Shown: one piece after another, positions 25,068 through 34,671 of the stretch
How positions within the stretch are numbered: position 1 is the first letter of the stretch
Layout of the letters: the number at the start of each line of letters is the position of its first letter
Source of the DNA: Paenibacillus xylanilyticus
GTDB lineage: Bacteria; Bacillota; Bacilli; Paenibacillales; Paenibacillaceae
Length of the DNA stretch: 64,000 bases
Reading direction: 5' to 3'
NCBI RefSeq assembly: GCF_013359935.1
Contig: NZ_JABMCB010000190.1
Span: forward strand, 186,001-250,000
The notes under the pieces: model-generated
What the model was told of the DNA's origin: nothing
Database searches by the model: none
What the model saw: only the letters and a program-made list of their open reading frames with translations
Position numbers and translations under genes: made by a program

Positions 25068-27887
25068 TTAGCGGATCTCAAAATGGCTTACACGTACACC
25101 CGCAGACAATACTAGGTATATGTCACGTTGACCTGCTGCACCTTGAAGGTCAGCCTTGACCGTTGACCATTGCTGCGCACCGCTCTGTGCAATGTCGACA
25201 CGTCCTGCCAGTGTACCATCCGCTGCATCCAGACGCACTTCGAGCACTGCACCTTCCTGTTCAGCCGATACACGTGCCTCAATGACAGCTGCATGGCTGC
25301 CCAGATCTGCATCCTTGAAGGCAATCCATCCCTGTTCGCCAATCACACGGACAGAGGTACCCCCTTCTTTGCTCTCATCCAGATCCACACCGAAATAGGC
25401 GTCATAATTCTCAGCACGTGTTACCACGCTCAGATTACGAGCAGGGATGGTTTCCCCATCGACCGTCAGATCGGCAACCAGTTGAATATCGGATGACGAT
25501 TTGCCGACCATGATGGAATATGTTCCTGCTTCAACCACATAACGATCCCGGGTCACATCCCAGATAGCCAGTTCCTGTACCGGCAGGTTGAAGCTCACTT
25601 TCACTGTGGCTCCCGCTTCCACATGGAGACGACGGAATCCTTTTAACGTTTTGAGCGGACGTTTCACTCGGGATTTGCCGGCACGTACATATAACTGCAC
25701 CACTTCATCACTGGCAATGGTTCCGTTGTTTGTTACGTCAACTGATACTTTAACCGTTCCTTCGGTTCCAGCTTGGCCAGGATTTAACTCCAGGTTACTG
25801 TATTTGAACGGAGCATACGTTAATCCATGTCCGAATGGATACAGAACATTGCCTTCAAAATACTGATACGTACGCCCGGATTGAATAATATCGTAGTCCT
25901 TGATATCCGTTAATTGATCAGCCGATTGTACCCACGTCATGTTCAAACGGCCTGCTGGCGCGTAATCTCCGTAGAGCACATCGGCCACAGCGTTACCCAG
26001 CTCCTGTCCCGCATGGGAAGTGTACAATACAGCCGGGATGTTCTCTTGAACCCAATTGGATGTGAACGGATAACTGCCCACAATAACAACAATGGTATTC
26101 GGATTCGCAGCATATACAGCCTCAACCAGACGCTGTTGGGATTCAGCCAGATCCAGACTTGGACGGTCGATCTCTTCCTTCCCGTTCACAAGCGGGTTAT
26201 TACCTACAAATACAATCGCCGTTTCGGCTTCCTTGGCTGCTGCTACGGCTTCATCCAGTCCGTTCACAACAATATCCTTTTTAAATGTCTCCGTGACTCC
26301 AAAAGACTTCAACTCTTCGGACACAGCGAATGCATCGTTACCGCCATTTGGCGCAGTAACCGTTTTGCCATTCCAAGTCGTCAGGCCCACACTGCCGTCT
26401 TCCTGCGGAAGCAGGTGGAATACTTCCTTGACGAACCAGCCGTACACTTCATCTGCTGAAGCCGTTACCGTTTCTTCATCTGTCGTCAAATATTTGCCGT
26501 TACTTTCTGCCTGGAGCGTGTAACTTCCGAAGCCCCAGTCTGTCAGCGTAAACGTCTCTGCCTCTCCCGAAGCAATGACAGGTGATTTCTCAGCTTCAGA
26601 CAGCCCAACTGCTTTTCCGTTTGCTACCGAGGTCAGCGTAATCCGGTCATTTCCATCCTTGAATGCAACCTTGTCGCTGCCTATTTTGCCGCTAATCGCT
26701 TCAAGCGGGGATACACTGTACGGCATGGTGCCTGCGTACCAGTCACGATAGACCGTGCCGCCAAGCTGACCAATAACGGCCACTTTGCCTGATTTTGTTT
26801 TATCCAGCGGAAGTGTGCCTTTGTCATTCTTGAGCAAAACAACCTGTTCTCTTGCTGCTCTGAGGGACAATGCCTTCGCCTTCTCTGTCATCATCGCTTC
26901 TTCGCCAATGGACGCATACGGATTGCCTTCAGCCGGATCAAACTCACCCAGGCGGAAACGTACACGGAACGTATTAAACAACGCCAGATCGATATCTTCC
27001 ATGGTAAGCGTTCCTTGTTCCAGACCTTCACGGAGCGCTTGCTTGGACAGATCAGCATCATCCGTAATGCTGTCGATTCCCGCTTTTACCGATTCCACGG
27101 TACCCGGTGTATGAGAGTCATAATACTTATGGTCATTTTTGATCCCCATTACATCACCCGCATCGCTGACAACGAAACCGTCCATACCCCATTCGCCTTT
27201 GACAATCTCGTTAACGAATGGATGCAGCAGTGCAGGCGTTCCGTTAATGGAGTTATACGCGGTCATCATGGACTGCGCGCCGCCTTCCTTAAAAGGCTTC
27301 TCGAAGGCTTTCAGATAATATTCGCGCATGTTGCGCGGATCAATGCTGGATGAGCCGCTTCCGCGGTCGACTTCATTATTGTTGGCAAGAAAATGCTTCA
27401 ATGTCGCAACGGCCTTGTAGTACTTCGGATGATCTCCCTGAATCCCTTTGACGAGCGCAGTTGTAAGCTCCGCGGTCAGTTCGGGATCTTCACCATAAGC
27501 CTCTTCATTCCGGCCCCAACGCGGATCACGTTCCATATCCACCGTAGGTGCCCACAGCGTGAGACCGTTGACAGCCGGATTCCGTTTGTAAAACACTCGT
27601 GCCTCGTCCCCAATGACGGAGCCGATTTCTTCCATGAGTTCCGCATCCCATGTGCATGCCAATCCTACGGGCTGCGGGAAGGATGTAGCTTCGCCAAGCC
27701 AGGCCAGGCCGTGAGCGGCTTCCGTTCCGTGTTTATATGCAGCAATGCCCAGACGCTCTACGGCTGGCTGATATTGCAGCATGGATTCGATTTTCTCATC
27801 TTCGGTCAGACGGGATACAAGGTCTTTCACTCTTGTGTCCAGTTCGAGCGTTGTATCCTGAAATGGATATTTGGTTTGATTGGTCAT
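25068..27887 (-). CDS. Glycoside hydrolase family 3 beta-glycosidase with inserted beta-trefoil-like domain
   Basis: A 939-residue enzyme without signal peptide, so probably intracellular. Residues 1-310 are the GH3 barrel (TLWAPTVDMERDPRWGRNEE; KHFLANNNE; nucleophile Asp in GFVVSDAGDVMG near 240). The second domain carries the acid/base Glu region KEEIDRPSLDLAESQQ near 567 and HAGQELGNAVADVLYGDYAPAGRL. It is interrupted at about 415-520 by a fascin/trefoil-like module (NGKYLTTDEETVTASADE). A fibronectin-III-like domain (700-770) and a C-terminal carbohydrate-binding-like beta domain follow. Beta-glucosidase or beta-xylosidase activity is likely. I take the ATG at 27887, ten bases behind AAAGGAG; an in-frame start 57 bases earlier lacks a ribosome site. 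Confidence 0.88.
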   Translation of the reverse strand: MTNQTKYPFQDTTLELDTRVKDLVSRLTEDEKIESMLQYQPAVERLGIAAYKHGTEAAHGLAWLGEATSFPQPVGLACTWDAELMEEIGSVIGDEARVFYKRNPAVNGLTLWAPTVDMERDPRWGRNEEAYGEDPELTAELTTALVKGIQGDHPKYYKAVATLKHFLANNNEVDRGSGSSSIDPRNMREYYLKAFEKPFKEGGAQSMMTAYNSINGTPALLHPFVNEIVKGEWGMDGFVVSDAGDVMGIKNDHKYYDSHTPGTVESVKAGIDSITDDADLSKQALREGLEQGTLTMEDIDLALFNTFRVRFRLGEFDPAEGNPYASIGEEAMMTEKAKALSLRAAREQVVLLKNDKGTLPLDKTKSGKVAVIGQLGGTVYRDWYAGTMPYSVSPLEAISGKIGSDKVAFKDGNDRITLTSVANGKAVGLSEAEKSPVIASGEAETFTLTDWGFGSYTLQAESNGKYLTTDEETVTASADEVYGWFVKEVFHLLPQEDGSVGLTTWNGKTVTAPNGGNDAFAVSEELKSFGVTETFKKDIVVNGLDEAVAAAKEAETAIVFVGNNPLVNGKEEIDRPSLDLAESQQRLVEAVYAANPNTIVVIVGSYPFTSNWVQENIPAVLYTSHAGQELGNAVADVLYGDYAPAGRLNMTWVQSADQLTDIKDYDIIQSGRTYQYFEGNVLYPFGHGLTYAPFKYSNLELNPGQAGTEGTVKVSVDVTNNGTIASDEVVQLYVRAGKSRVKRPLKTLKGFRRLHVEAGATVKVSFNLPVQELAIWDVTRDRYVVEAGTYSIMVGKSSSDIQLVADLTVDGETIPARNLSVVTRAENYDAYFGVDLDESKEGGTSVRVIGEQGWIAFKDADLGSHAAVIEARVSAEQEGAVLEVRLDAADGTLAGRVDIAQSGAQQWSTVKADLQGAAGQRDIYLVLSAGVRVSHFEIR

Positions 27888-28272
27888 GGGTTGGAATCTC
27901 CTTTGGGCTTGTGATCGTTTATTTGTCGATGATAGCGAATACATAAAATGTAATATACTCTGTCCATTTCAACACACCAATACTCTTCTCATACAGGCAA
28001 AAAACCTTGCCAAATCAACATTTTAAAGAGTCATATTATGTTCTTATCTCCATTTACTAAAACGGTTTCGATAACCTTATCATAAAGCATGTTCAGCAAA
28101 AAAAACAGGGGTTCTATACAGGAAAATGTGAACATTAGTCTGTAAAGTCTGCATCGGATCGTTTTATTCGGACACAGTGTGGCAATCATGGATAGGAGTA
28201 CGTCCCATTCGTGCTTGCCTGGGATACGAACCATGGATTTGACCTGAAGAAAGATCAAGGAGGAAATACCGA
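27888..28272. other. Divergent intergenic region, GH3 and Rieske oxidoreductase
   Basis: The 385-base gap holds divergent promoters. At 28057-28070 the minus strand reads CGAAACCGTTTTAG, 11 of 14 matches to the CcpA cre or LacI-type pattern TGAAARCGYTTTCA, which would suit carbon control of the glycosidase. I see no further gene. Confidence 0.35.
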
Positions 28273-29817
28273 ATGAGCGATAACCAACAGCCCCCAACGG
28301 GCCTGCCCCCTGTTCCGGAGTCCATCTGGAGGGCTACTCATGAATTCGATGCATATCCGAAGCTTACTGAAGATATCAAGGCGGACGTAGCCATTATTGG
28401 TGCAGGCATTGCAGGTATCACAACAGCCTATTTGCTTGCCCAAACAGGCATGCGTGTAGTGGTTCTGGAAGCCGGAAAAGTACTGGATGGTACAACCGGT
28501 CATACCACAGCCAAGGTTTCTGCACAGCATGGGGTCATATTCGATGAGCTGCTCCACCACTTTGGACAAGAACAGGCACGCATGTATTATGAAGGCAATG
28601 CTGCAGCTGCCAACTGGATGCAGAATCTGGTGAGGGAAAAACAGATCGATTGCCAGTGGGCAGAAGAAGATGCCTACGTGTATATTCAATCGGAGGATAA
28701 CCTGAAAAAGCTGGAGATCGAGCTTACCGCCTACGGCAAGCTGAACATTCCGGGTGAATGGGTCGACCCACTTCCAATTCGGGTTCCGTCGAGGGCAGGC
28801 ATAAAAATGCCTGGTCAGGCTCGCTTCGACCCACTGGCTTATCTGCATTATCTGCTCGATTCAGCGGTCAAGCAAGGGGTGCAGATCTATGAGCATACAA
28901 CGGTGACCGATGTGGAGGAAGATGCCTCACTTCATGTACGAACCTATGGTAATGGTCCATCCGTGACAGCTGAACATGTCGTTGTGGCTTCCCACTTCCC
29001 TGTGTATGACCCGGGTTTTTATTTTACAAGGCTGCACGCCGAGCGCTCATATGCTGTTGCAGTGGAACCTCAAAAACCCTATGCCGGCGGCATGTATATA
29101 TCGGACGATGAACCGACCAGGTCCCTGCGCAAAGTGCTTCATGAAGGAAAGGAACTGATTCTTTTCGGGGGAGAAAACCACAAAACCGGACAGGGGATCT
29201 GCACCTATGGCCATTACGAACGCCTCGAACGATTCGCAGAGGAGACGTACGGCATCCGCAGCATTCCTTTCCGCTGGTCTGCCCAGGATCTGATATCCAT
29301 CGATAAGGTGCCCTATATTGGACCCATTACCGGAAGACATGAACGGGTCTATGTTGCTACCGGGTTCGCCAAGTGGGGCATGACCACAGGAACAATGGCG
29401 GGACATATCCTGGCAGACCGTATCACTGGTCGTGACAACCCCCATGCCGCTGTATTCGATCCCGCGAGATTCAAAACCGATCCTGGTGTAAAAAACTTTA
29501 TTATAGAAAACGCGAATGTAGCAAAAGAATTAATCTCCGGCAAAGTAGGCATTGTTCACAAGGACGTCAGCGAGATTGGCAACGATGAGGGCGCCGTGGT
29601 TCGTCATAACGGCAAACGGGCCGGTGCCTACAAGGACACCAGTGGCAGACTGTTCTTGGTCGATACAACCTGTACTCATCTGGGATGTGAAGTGGAATGG
29701 AATGAAGGAGAACGCTCGTGGGACTGCCCTTGTCACGGTTCCCGCTTCGATTTTGCTGGTAAAGTGATTGAAGGACCCGCTGTCAAAGACCTCAAAGTGC
29801 TTGAAGCCTCAGAATAA
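28273..29817 (+). CDS. yhfW: FAD-dependent oxidoreductase with C-terminal Rieske [2Fe-2S] domain (YhfW type)
   Basis: A 514-residue fusion. The N-terminal part is a DAO-type flavoprotein: FAD-binding VAIIGAGIAGITTAYLLAQ and VVVLEAGKVLDGTTGHTTAK, and a second nucleotide region RVYVATGFAKWGMTTG. The last 90 residues are a Rieske domain with CTHLGC and CPCHGSRF, providing two Cys and two His ligands. B. subtilis YhfW has the same architecture and length; its substrate is unknown. The start follows AAGGAGG. It is a single-gene unit. Confidence 0.88.
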   Translation: MSDNQQPPTGLPPVPESIWRATHEFDAYPKLTEDIKADVAIIGAGIAGITTAYLLAQTGMRVVVLEAGKVLDGTTGHTTAKVSAQHGVIFDELLHHFGQEQARMYYEGNAAAANWMQNLVREKQIDCQWAEEDAYVYIQSEDNLKKLEIELTAYGKLNIPGEWVDPLPIRVPSRAGIKMPGQARFDPLAYLHYLLDSAVKQGVQIYEHTTVTDVEEDASLHVRTYGNGPSVTAEHVVVASHFPVYDPGFYFTRLHAERSYAVAVEPQKPYAGGMYISDDEPTRSLRKVLHEGKELILFGGENHKTGQGICTYGHYERLERFAEETYGIRSIPFRWSAQDLISIDKVPYIGPITGRHERVYVATGFAKWGMTTGTMAGHILADRITGRDNPHAAVFDPARFKTDPGVKNFIIENANVAKELISGKVGIVHKDVSEIGNDEGAVVRHNGKRAGAYKDTSGRLFLVDTTCTHLGCEVEWNEGERSWDCPCHGSRFDFAGKVIEGPAVKDLKVLEASE

Positions 29818-29839
29818 TAGTAAAGATTCGGTTTACAGA

Positions 29840-29886
29840 CCCGGGTAGGACTCCGTCTTCGGACGGAGGCATCTTACCCGGGTTTT
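29840..29886 (+). terminator. Terminator of yhfW-like gene
   Basis: CCCGGGTA/TACCCGGG outer stem enclosing CTCCGTC-TTCG-GACGGAG, followed by TTTT. Confidence 0.85.
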
Positions 29887-30076
29887 GCGTATGCTGGTTT
29901 TATGGGAAGTTATTGATCCACAATGTCACCAGACAACGATAACTCAGGACAGAATCGTGACACGGAACTATTTTTAAATCACTACCTTGCATTAAACAGT
30001 ACTGAATGCTATGATGAATCCATAACTACTGATCAATACACACTAGTGATTGAAGAAGGAATAAGGAGGAACCTGT

Positions 30077-30406
30077 GTGAACGTGAATATCCAGTTCAAA
30101 AAGGGAGTGCTGGAGCTATGCGTCCTGGTACTGATTAACCGCCAGGATCGGTATGGCTACGAACTGGCTCAGGCGGTTTCCAAACATATTGAAGTTGCTG
30201 AAGGCGCACTGTATCCATTGCTGCGCAGACTCGTACAAGACGGTTATTGCACCACCTATTTGCAAGAATCAACCGAGGGGCCACCGCGTAAATATTACAA
30301 GCTGTCCGATACTGGTCGTGATTACATGCAGGCCTTGACTACAGAATGGAATGAATTTGTGCGCAATGTCGCAAATCTTATTGAGGAAGGAACCCATAAT
30401 GAATAG
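30077..30406 (+). CDS. PadR family transcriptional regulator
   Basis: A 109-residue PadR winged helix: LELCVLVLINRQDRYGYELAQ, GALYPLLRRLVQDGY and PPRKYYKLSDTGRDY are the family blocks. The start is GTG, six bases behind AAGGAGG. It leads a three-gene operon with a DUF1700 and a DUF4097 protein, overlapping the next gene by 8 bases. PadR regulators in this arrangement usually repress their own operon in response to envelope stress; the ligand is unknown. Confidence 0.9.
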   Translation: MNVNIQFKKGVLELCVLVLINRQDRYGYELAQAVSKHIEVAEGALYPLLRRLVQDGYCTTYLQESTEGPPRKYYKLSDTGRDYMQALTTEWNEFVRNVANLIEEGTHNE

Positions 30407-30992
30407 ACAACAATTTATGCAGGCCATGGAAATTCATCTGCGGCCAATGGAAGCTCAGGAACGGGCAGAATTGCTCGCAGACTATGATCAGCATTTCGAA
30501 CTCGGACTTCGAGAAGGCAGACCGGAAGAGGAGATTGCCCGTGAACTGGGCCGTCCGGAAGAGATTGCACGGGAAGCACTTGGTGACCGCTATGACGTAA
30601 ATACACCGGGCTCAGATCCCTTTTACGCTCCGACTTACGGAGAAATGCGGCAACCGAAGAGCAGTAATCGAGCAGCTCGCAACTTTTTTACCGGAATTGG
30701 ATTGATTTTTCTGAATTTGATCCTGGGGATTCCTCTGGGGTTAACACTCTGGTCGGTGTGGCTTGTGATTGCCAGTCTGTCCTTGCTGGTCTTGGCCCCT
30801 GTCGCAGCTGCTTTGGACTTCCTTTTTCTCAATCATTTCGACAAGGCAGAACTGTTCGTGGCCATTGGGGCATTCGGTGTGGGTATTCTATTTGCCATTG
30901 CTGCGAAATCGGTATTCAAGGGCTTCAAGGCAGCCACTCTTCGATACCTTAGATGGAACAATAAGACGATGAAAGGAGACGTTTCCGCATGA
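30399..30992 (+). CDS. DUF1700 (HAAS-type) membrane protein
   Basis: A 197-residue protein. The N-terminal 65 residues are the HAAS/DUF1700 helical signature (FMQAMEIHLRPM, ELLADYDQHFELGLREGR, EIARELGRPEEIAREALG), followed by three hydrophobic helices (about 100-180). The ATG at 30399 follows GAGGAAGGAA and overlaps padR. HAAS proteins are thought to link signalling to the membrane; the role is not defined. The stop overlaps the next ATG by four bases. Confidence 0.85.
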   Translation: MNRQQFMQAMEIHLRPMEAQERAELLADYDQHFELGLREGRPEEEIARELGRPEEIAREALGDRYDVNTPGSDPFYAPTYGEMRQPKSSNRAARNFFTGIGLIFLNLILGIPLGLTLWSVWLVIASLSLLVLAPVAAALDFLFLNHFDKAELFVAIGAFGVGILFAIAAKSVFKGFKAATLRYLRWNNKTMKGDVSA

Positions 30993-31888
30993 GTACAAAA
31001 AAATGGTTGGCTTTAGCAGTGATTTGTATCGGTATAGGTTTGCTCGGAACGTCCATATATGGAGTTCAGTTCGGAGACAAGCGAGAAGAATATTCCAAGC
31101 GATGGGATTTTAAAAGTGATGAGTTACAAAGTGTAATCATGAATGCTAATTTTAGCGCGGATATCGAATTCGTGGTCAGCCCGGACTCCGGTAGTTATAT
31201 CGAGGTAGACGGTAAATGGGACCCAGCTGTTATCCAAAGCTTCGAACAGGCTAATTTTTCAGATGGAACATTTAAACTGTCCCAAACCGAACGTGAGCAA
31301 TTACAGTTTTTCACCCTATATTGGAATGACCGTGATTCCAAAATTACCGTTGCCCTGCCTGAAGGGCACCAACTAAATGAGGTTAAGCTCGATTCTTCTT
31401 CAAGCGACTGGACTTTGACCGGTTTAAACGCCAATCTGCTTGAGCTGAATAATACCTCGGGATCCATTCAGCTGGAAGATATCTCTGCCCCACGTATTGA
31501 ACTGGAATTAACATCAGGCGATCTCGAAGCTTCCAGGATTCACGGGAATCTGGATGTGTCTATGAACTCCGGTAATTTCCAGGCAGATCAGATCACAGGT
31601 GATTTGAACAGCCGAATCCAATCCGGCGATACCGAGATTACCAAATTAAGCGGCGCCGCCTTGATCAAATTCACTTCCGGTAGCGTGAAGGTTGAGCAAG
31701 CTGCATCCGGGCCTATCGATGTGTCGGGACAATCGGGAGATATATTCATTCAAGCCGCACCGGACTTTGAGGGAGTCTATGACGCCCGGGCCACTTCCGG
31801 AGATGTTAATGTTCCGGAATCTCCGATGATTAACCAGGAAGTCATCAAGGCCCGTACCACTTCAGGCAGCATCAAAATCACTAATTAA
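30989..31888 (+). CDS. DUF4097 family beta-helix protein, membrane anchored
   Basis: A 299-residue protein with one N-terminal helix (residues 6-26) and a repetitive beta-solenoid of the DUF4097 type: recurring short units with SGS, SGD and SGN turns (TSGSIQLEDI, TSGDLEASRI, NSGNFQADQI, QSGDTEITKL). It probably projects outside the membrane. PadR, DUF1700 and DUF4097 genes form a common Firmicutes operon of envelope-stress type. The ATGA overlap with the preceding gene shows coupling. Confidence 0.85.
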   Translation: MSTKKWLALAVICIGIGLLGTSIYGVQFGDKREEYSKRWDFKSDELQSVIMNANFSADIEFVVSPDSGSYIEVDGKWDPAVIQSFEQANFSDGTFKLSQTEREQLQFFTLYWNDRDSKITVALPEGHQLNEVKLDSSSSDWTLTGLNANLLELNNTSGSIQLEDISAPRIELELTSGDLEASRIHGNLDVSMNSGNFQADQITGDLNSRIQSGDTEITKLSGAALIKFTSGSVKVEQAASGPIDVSGQSGDIFIQAAPDFEGVYDARATSGDVNVPESPMINQEVIKARTTSGSIKITN

Positions 31889-31966
31889 TGATGAAGCAAA
31901 TATCCGAACTGTGGGTAATATAGTATAATTAAATGCCAGTCCAACTTTTAAGGAGGAGTTACCCAC

Positions 31967-32686
31967 ATGGAACTTAAAAATAAAACGGCTGTCATTACTG
32001 GCGCCGGTAAAGGCATTGGCCGCGCCATTGCTGAAGCACTTGCTAAGGAAGGTGTACATCTCGGCTTAATCGCCCGTACCGCCTCCGATCTGGAGGCCCT
32101 TCAGCAATCCTTGAGCCAGGAATACGGCATTAAAGTAACAAGTGCCGTTGCTGACATCTCCGATCGCACCCAAGCTGAAGCCGCTGTAGCAGCGATCGAA
32201 ATGGAGCTTGGTGCAGTCGATATCCTCATTAATAACGCAGGCATTGCCAGCTTCGGAACATTGCTTGACATGGATCCGGAAGAGTGGGAGCGCATCCTGC
32301 ATGTCAACGTTATGGGTACATATTACGTCACACGTGCCGTACTGCCGAGCATGATCAAGGAAAGCAGCGGCAGTATCATTAATATCGCTTCTACTGCAGG
32401 GGAGCGCGGATTCGCTACAGGTTCAGCGTACTGTGCATCCAAGTTCGCTCTGCTTGGGATGACTGAATCCCTGATGCAGGAAGTACGCAAATCCAACATT
32501 CGGGTAACAGCATTGACACCAAGTACGGTAAATACCGAGCTTGCGACCAATGCCGGTCTGAAAATTGGAGACGAAGACCGCATGATGCAAGCGGAAGATG
32601 TAGCCGAGCTTGCTCTGGCGACACTCAAGCTCTCCGACCGTGTATTTGTTAAAGCTGCAGGTATTTGGACAACCAATCCACAGTAA
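31967..32686 (+). CDS. Short-chain dehydrogenase/reductase (FabG-like)
   Basis: A 239-residue classical SDR: cofactor motif TGAGKGIGRA, NNAG, catalytic Ser in INIASTAGERG and YCASK with Tyr and Lys. Arg at IART after the second strand suggests NADPH. Length matches 3-oxoacyl-ACP reductase relatives in Bacillus that lie outside fatty-acid operons, so the substrate is open. The start follows AAGGAGGAG. It is monocistronic with a terminator. Confidence 0.88.
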   Translation: MELKNKTAVITGAGKGIGRAIAEALAKEGVHLGLIARTASDLEALQQSLSQEYGIKVTSAVADISDRTQAEAAVAAIEMELGAVDILINNAGIASFGTLLDMDPEEWERILHVNVMGTYYVTRAVLPSMIKESSGSIINIASTAGERGFATGSAYCASKFALLGMTESLMQEVRKSNIRVTALTPSTVNTELATNAGLKIGDEDRMMQAEDVAELALATLKLSDRVFVKAAGIWTTNPQ

Positions 32687-32701
32687 ACAACAGAAATGAT
32701 C

Positions 32702-32734
32702 AGGCCGCCGGAGAAGCTCTTGGCGGTCTTTTTA
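32702..32734 (+). terminator. Terminator of the SDR gene
   Basis: GGCCGCC/GGCGGTC stem followed by TTTTTAATT. Confidence 0.7.
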
Positions 32735-32818
32735 ATTGATTGCCGTCTCATCACCCTTATTGGTCACCTCATAAGGAACGATGGTATTTCCAGCTAAAGC
32801 CAACCAATAATCCATCAT
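32732..32818 (-). CDS. Possible 28-residue small protein
   Basis: A small frame MMDYWLALAGNTIVPYEV... starts behind a strong purine stretch (GGGGAGGG, five bases from the ATG) and follows the VOC gene by 30 bases on the same strand. Its end touches the SDR terminator region. I do not recognise it; the good ribosome site is the only support. Confidence 0.3.
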   Translation of the reverse strand: MMDYWLALAGNTIVPYEVTNKGDETAIN

Positions 32819-32848
32819 TCTTTCCCTCCCCTTCTCTTTGCTAAGTCC

Positions 32849-33220
32849 TCAGTCTATCTTGCTGGAAGCTTCATAGTAAATAATCCGGTTGCCAAACGGA
32901 TCCGTCACAGTCATTTCCCTCATTCCCCAAGGCGTATCATTAATCCCCGGTCTGGAGTGTTTATATTTTTTCTGATTAAGCTTGTCACACAATTCATCCA
33001 GATTAACCGTTTCTATTCTTAGGGCCGCCCCCGGTGTACAATCGCCATGATGCTCGGACAGATGAAGGACAACAGAATTGAGCGATATCTGCATATATAA
33101 GGGCATATCCTCTTCAAAACGGTGCTCCCAATCTACGCCAAACCCCAGATAGTCAACGTAAAACACTCTGGCCTTGTCCTCATCAAATATCCTCAAAATA
33201 GGCACAATCCCTTTCAACAT
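32849..33220 (-). CDS. Glyoxalase/bleomycin-resistance (VOC) superfamily protein
   Basis: A 123-residue VOC protein: ILRIFDEDKARVFYVDYLGFGVDWEHRF opens the first beta-alpha-beta-beta-beta unit, and DTPWGMREMTVTDPFGNRIIYYE closes the second. The layout resembles bleomycin-binding proteins more than glyoxalase I; no resistance claim can be made. The ATG at 33220 follows AAAGGAAG, preferred over an upstream start giving 135 residues. Confidence 0.82.
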   Translation of the reverse strand: MLKGIVPILRIFDEDKARVFYVDYLGFGVDWEHRFEEDMPLYMQISLNSVVLHLSEHHGDCTPGAALRIETVNLDELCDKLNQKKYKHSRPGINDTPWGMREMTVTDPFGNRIIYYEASSKID

Positions 33221-33543
33221 CCTGATCACTTCCTTTGGAATAATATATGATTCCACTTCAGCCCGCTAAACTGTATTAGATATTTTTTATACGTAACATA
33301 TTTCCATAATACAATAAATCTTGAACCTGCAATGGAATCATGATCGTTTTTGTTCAAATATAAGGATCTGTGAATTTGCGCTTATTCATTTTCTATAATT
33401 TTGTCCATATTATAATATGACCTTTTATGCATAATGCTGGGATATGTAAAGCGGGTTATAATAACATTTAGTGGTAATGCACAAGATGTAACGAAGAATC
33501 TTGAATTTTACATCTATCAAATCTTTTGGGAGGAACATTCAAC
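33221..33543. other. Intergenic region, VOC gene and CDF transporter
   Basis: AT-rich 323-base gap. TATAAT at 33457-33462 may be the -10 of the CDF transporter gene, but no good -35 accompanies it. No gene or clear repeat is visible. Confidence 0.3.
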
Positions 33544-34545
33544 GTGGCTGAACAAGCAAAGTCTGAGAGCTTCATGTCTCTCGTCAAAAAGGGAAACACG
33601 TCCTCGGCCGTAGCTATGGCAGGTAATGCCGTACTCGCTCTGTGCAAAGGAGGAGCCTTTCTATTCAGTGGCAGCGGGGCCATGTTTGCCTCTGCCATGC
33701 ACTCGCTCGCCGATGCCATCAACCAGGGGTTCGTCTTTGTCGGAAGTGTGTTATCCGAAAAAAAACCGACACGTCGCTTCCCAACCGGATTTGGACGGGT
33801 CATCAACATTTTCTGTATGATTGCCGTGATCGTGGTCACAATTATGGCATACGAAACCATCCATGAGGGAATTCACCTGCTGCAGCATCCTGCTGGTCAT
33901 TCAGGCGGTCTCTGGATCAACATCGGTGTGCTCGTATTGAACATTGTGATTGACGGTGCCATCCTGATCAAAGCGATGAAGGAAATCCTTGTTGAAGCGC
34001 GTGCGCCCAAGGCGTCCGGTTTCTCCCTTGTTCCTGCAGCGATCAAAAACGTGGGACGCGCTGCACCACCAACACGTCTCGTATTCTACGAAGATGTGGT
34101 AGCGGTACTCGGGGCAACGCTTGCCTTAATCTCTGTCATTGTCATTGCATTGACCAATTTCGCATTGCTTGATGGCATTGTGACGACCCTAATTGGCTGT
34201 CTGATGATTGCTGTAGCCTTCCGGGTCGGATACGACAATATGATTGGACTCATCGGTGTCGCTGCTCCGCAGGATATTGAGGACAAAGTGTCGCAGACCA
34301 TTCTGGCAGACTCCCATGTGGCCGATATCCAGATGATGCGCATCATCCAGGAAGGCCGTTATTACCATGTTGAAGGACTGATTGAGCTGACCAAAGGCCT
34401 TTCTCTGGCCGATGCTGACGATATCAAGTTCCGTGTTCAGGAGAAATTGATGACCAATCCGGACATCGCCGATGCAGCCATTTCCATTATTGAAGATGAT
34501 GGGGTGAAAAGCTGGGGCAAGAAACACTCGGATGTCATAAAATAA
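33544..34545 (+). CDS. Cation diffusion facilitator (CDF) family transporter
   Basis: A 334-residue CDF protein with about five to six helices and a C-terminal cytoplasmic domain. The first metal-site helix is MHSLADAINQGFVFVG (HxxxD); a second helix provides IDGAIL. Such proteins export Zn, Mn, Co or Fe in exchange for protons; metal specificity cannot be told here. The start is GTG nine bases behind GGGAGGA, preferred over a TTG at 33526 that lies inside the ribosome site. Single-gene unit. Confidence 0.85.
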   Translation: MAEQAKSESFMSLVKKGNTSSAVAMAGNAVLALCKGGAFLFSGSGAMFASAMHSLADAINQGFVFVGSVLSEKKPTRRFPTGFGRVINIFCMIAVIVVTIMAYETIHEGIHLLQHPAGHSGGLWINIGVLVLNIVIDGAILIKAMKEILVEARAPKASGFSLVPAAIKNVGRAAPPTRLVFYEDVVAVLGATLALISVIVIALTNFALLDGIVTTLIGCLMIAVAFRVGYDNMIGLIGVAAPQDIEDKVSQTILADSHVADIQMMRIIQEGRYYHVEGLIELTKGLSLADADDIKFRVQEKLMTNPDIADAAISIIEDDGVKSWGKKHSDVIK

Positions 34546-34575
34546 CGACCGCTTTGATATAAATTAAAACAGACC

Positions 34576-34605
34576 AAGCCCACTCCAGCTGAAGTGGGCT
34601 TCTTC
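34576..34605 (+). terminator. Terminator of the CDF gene
   Basis: AAGCCCACT/AGTGGGCTT stem followed by CTTC; the T tract is short. Confidence 0.6.
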
Positions 34606-34671
34606 ATGCTCAATTAACTTTCGACTATAGCCTTCAGGCTGCCGTTCCGTCCTGCAGATCAGATTAGTGTC

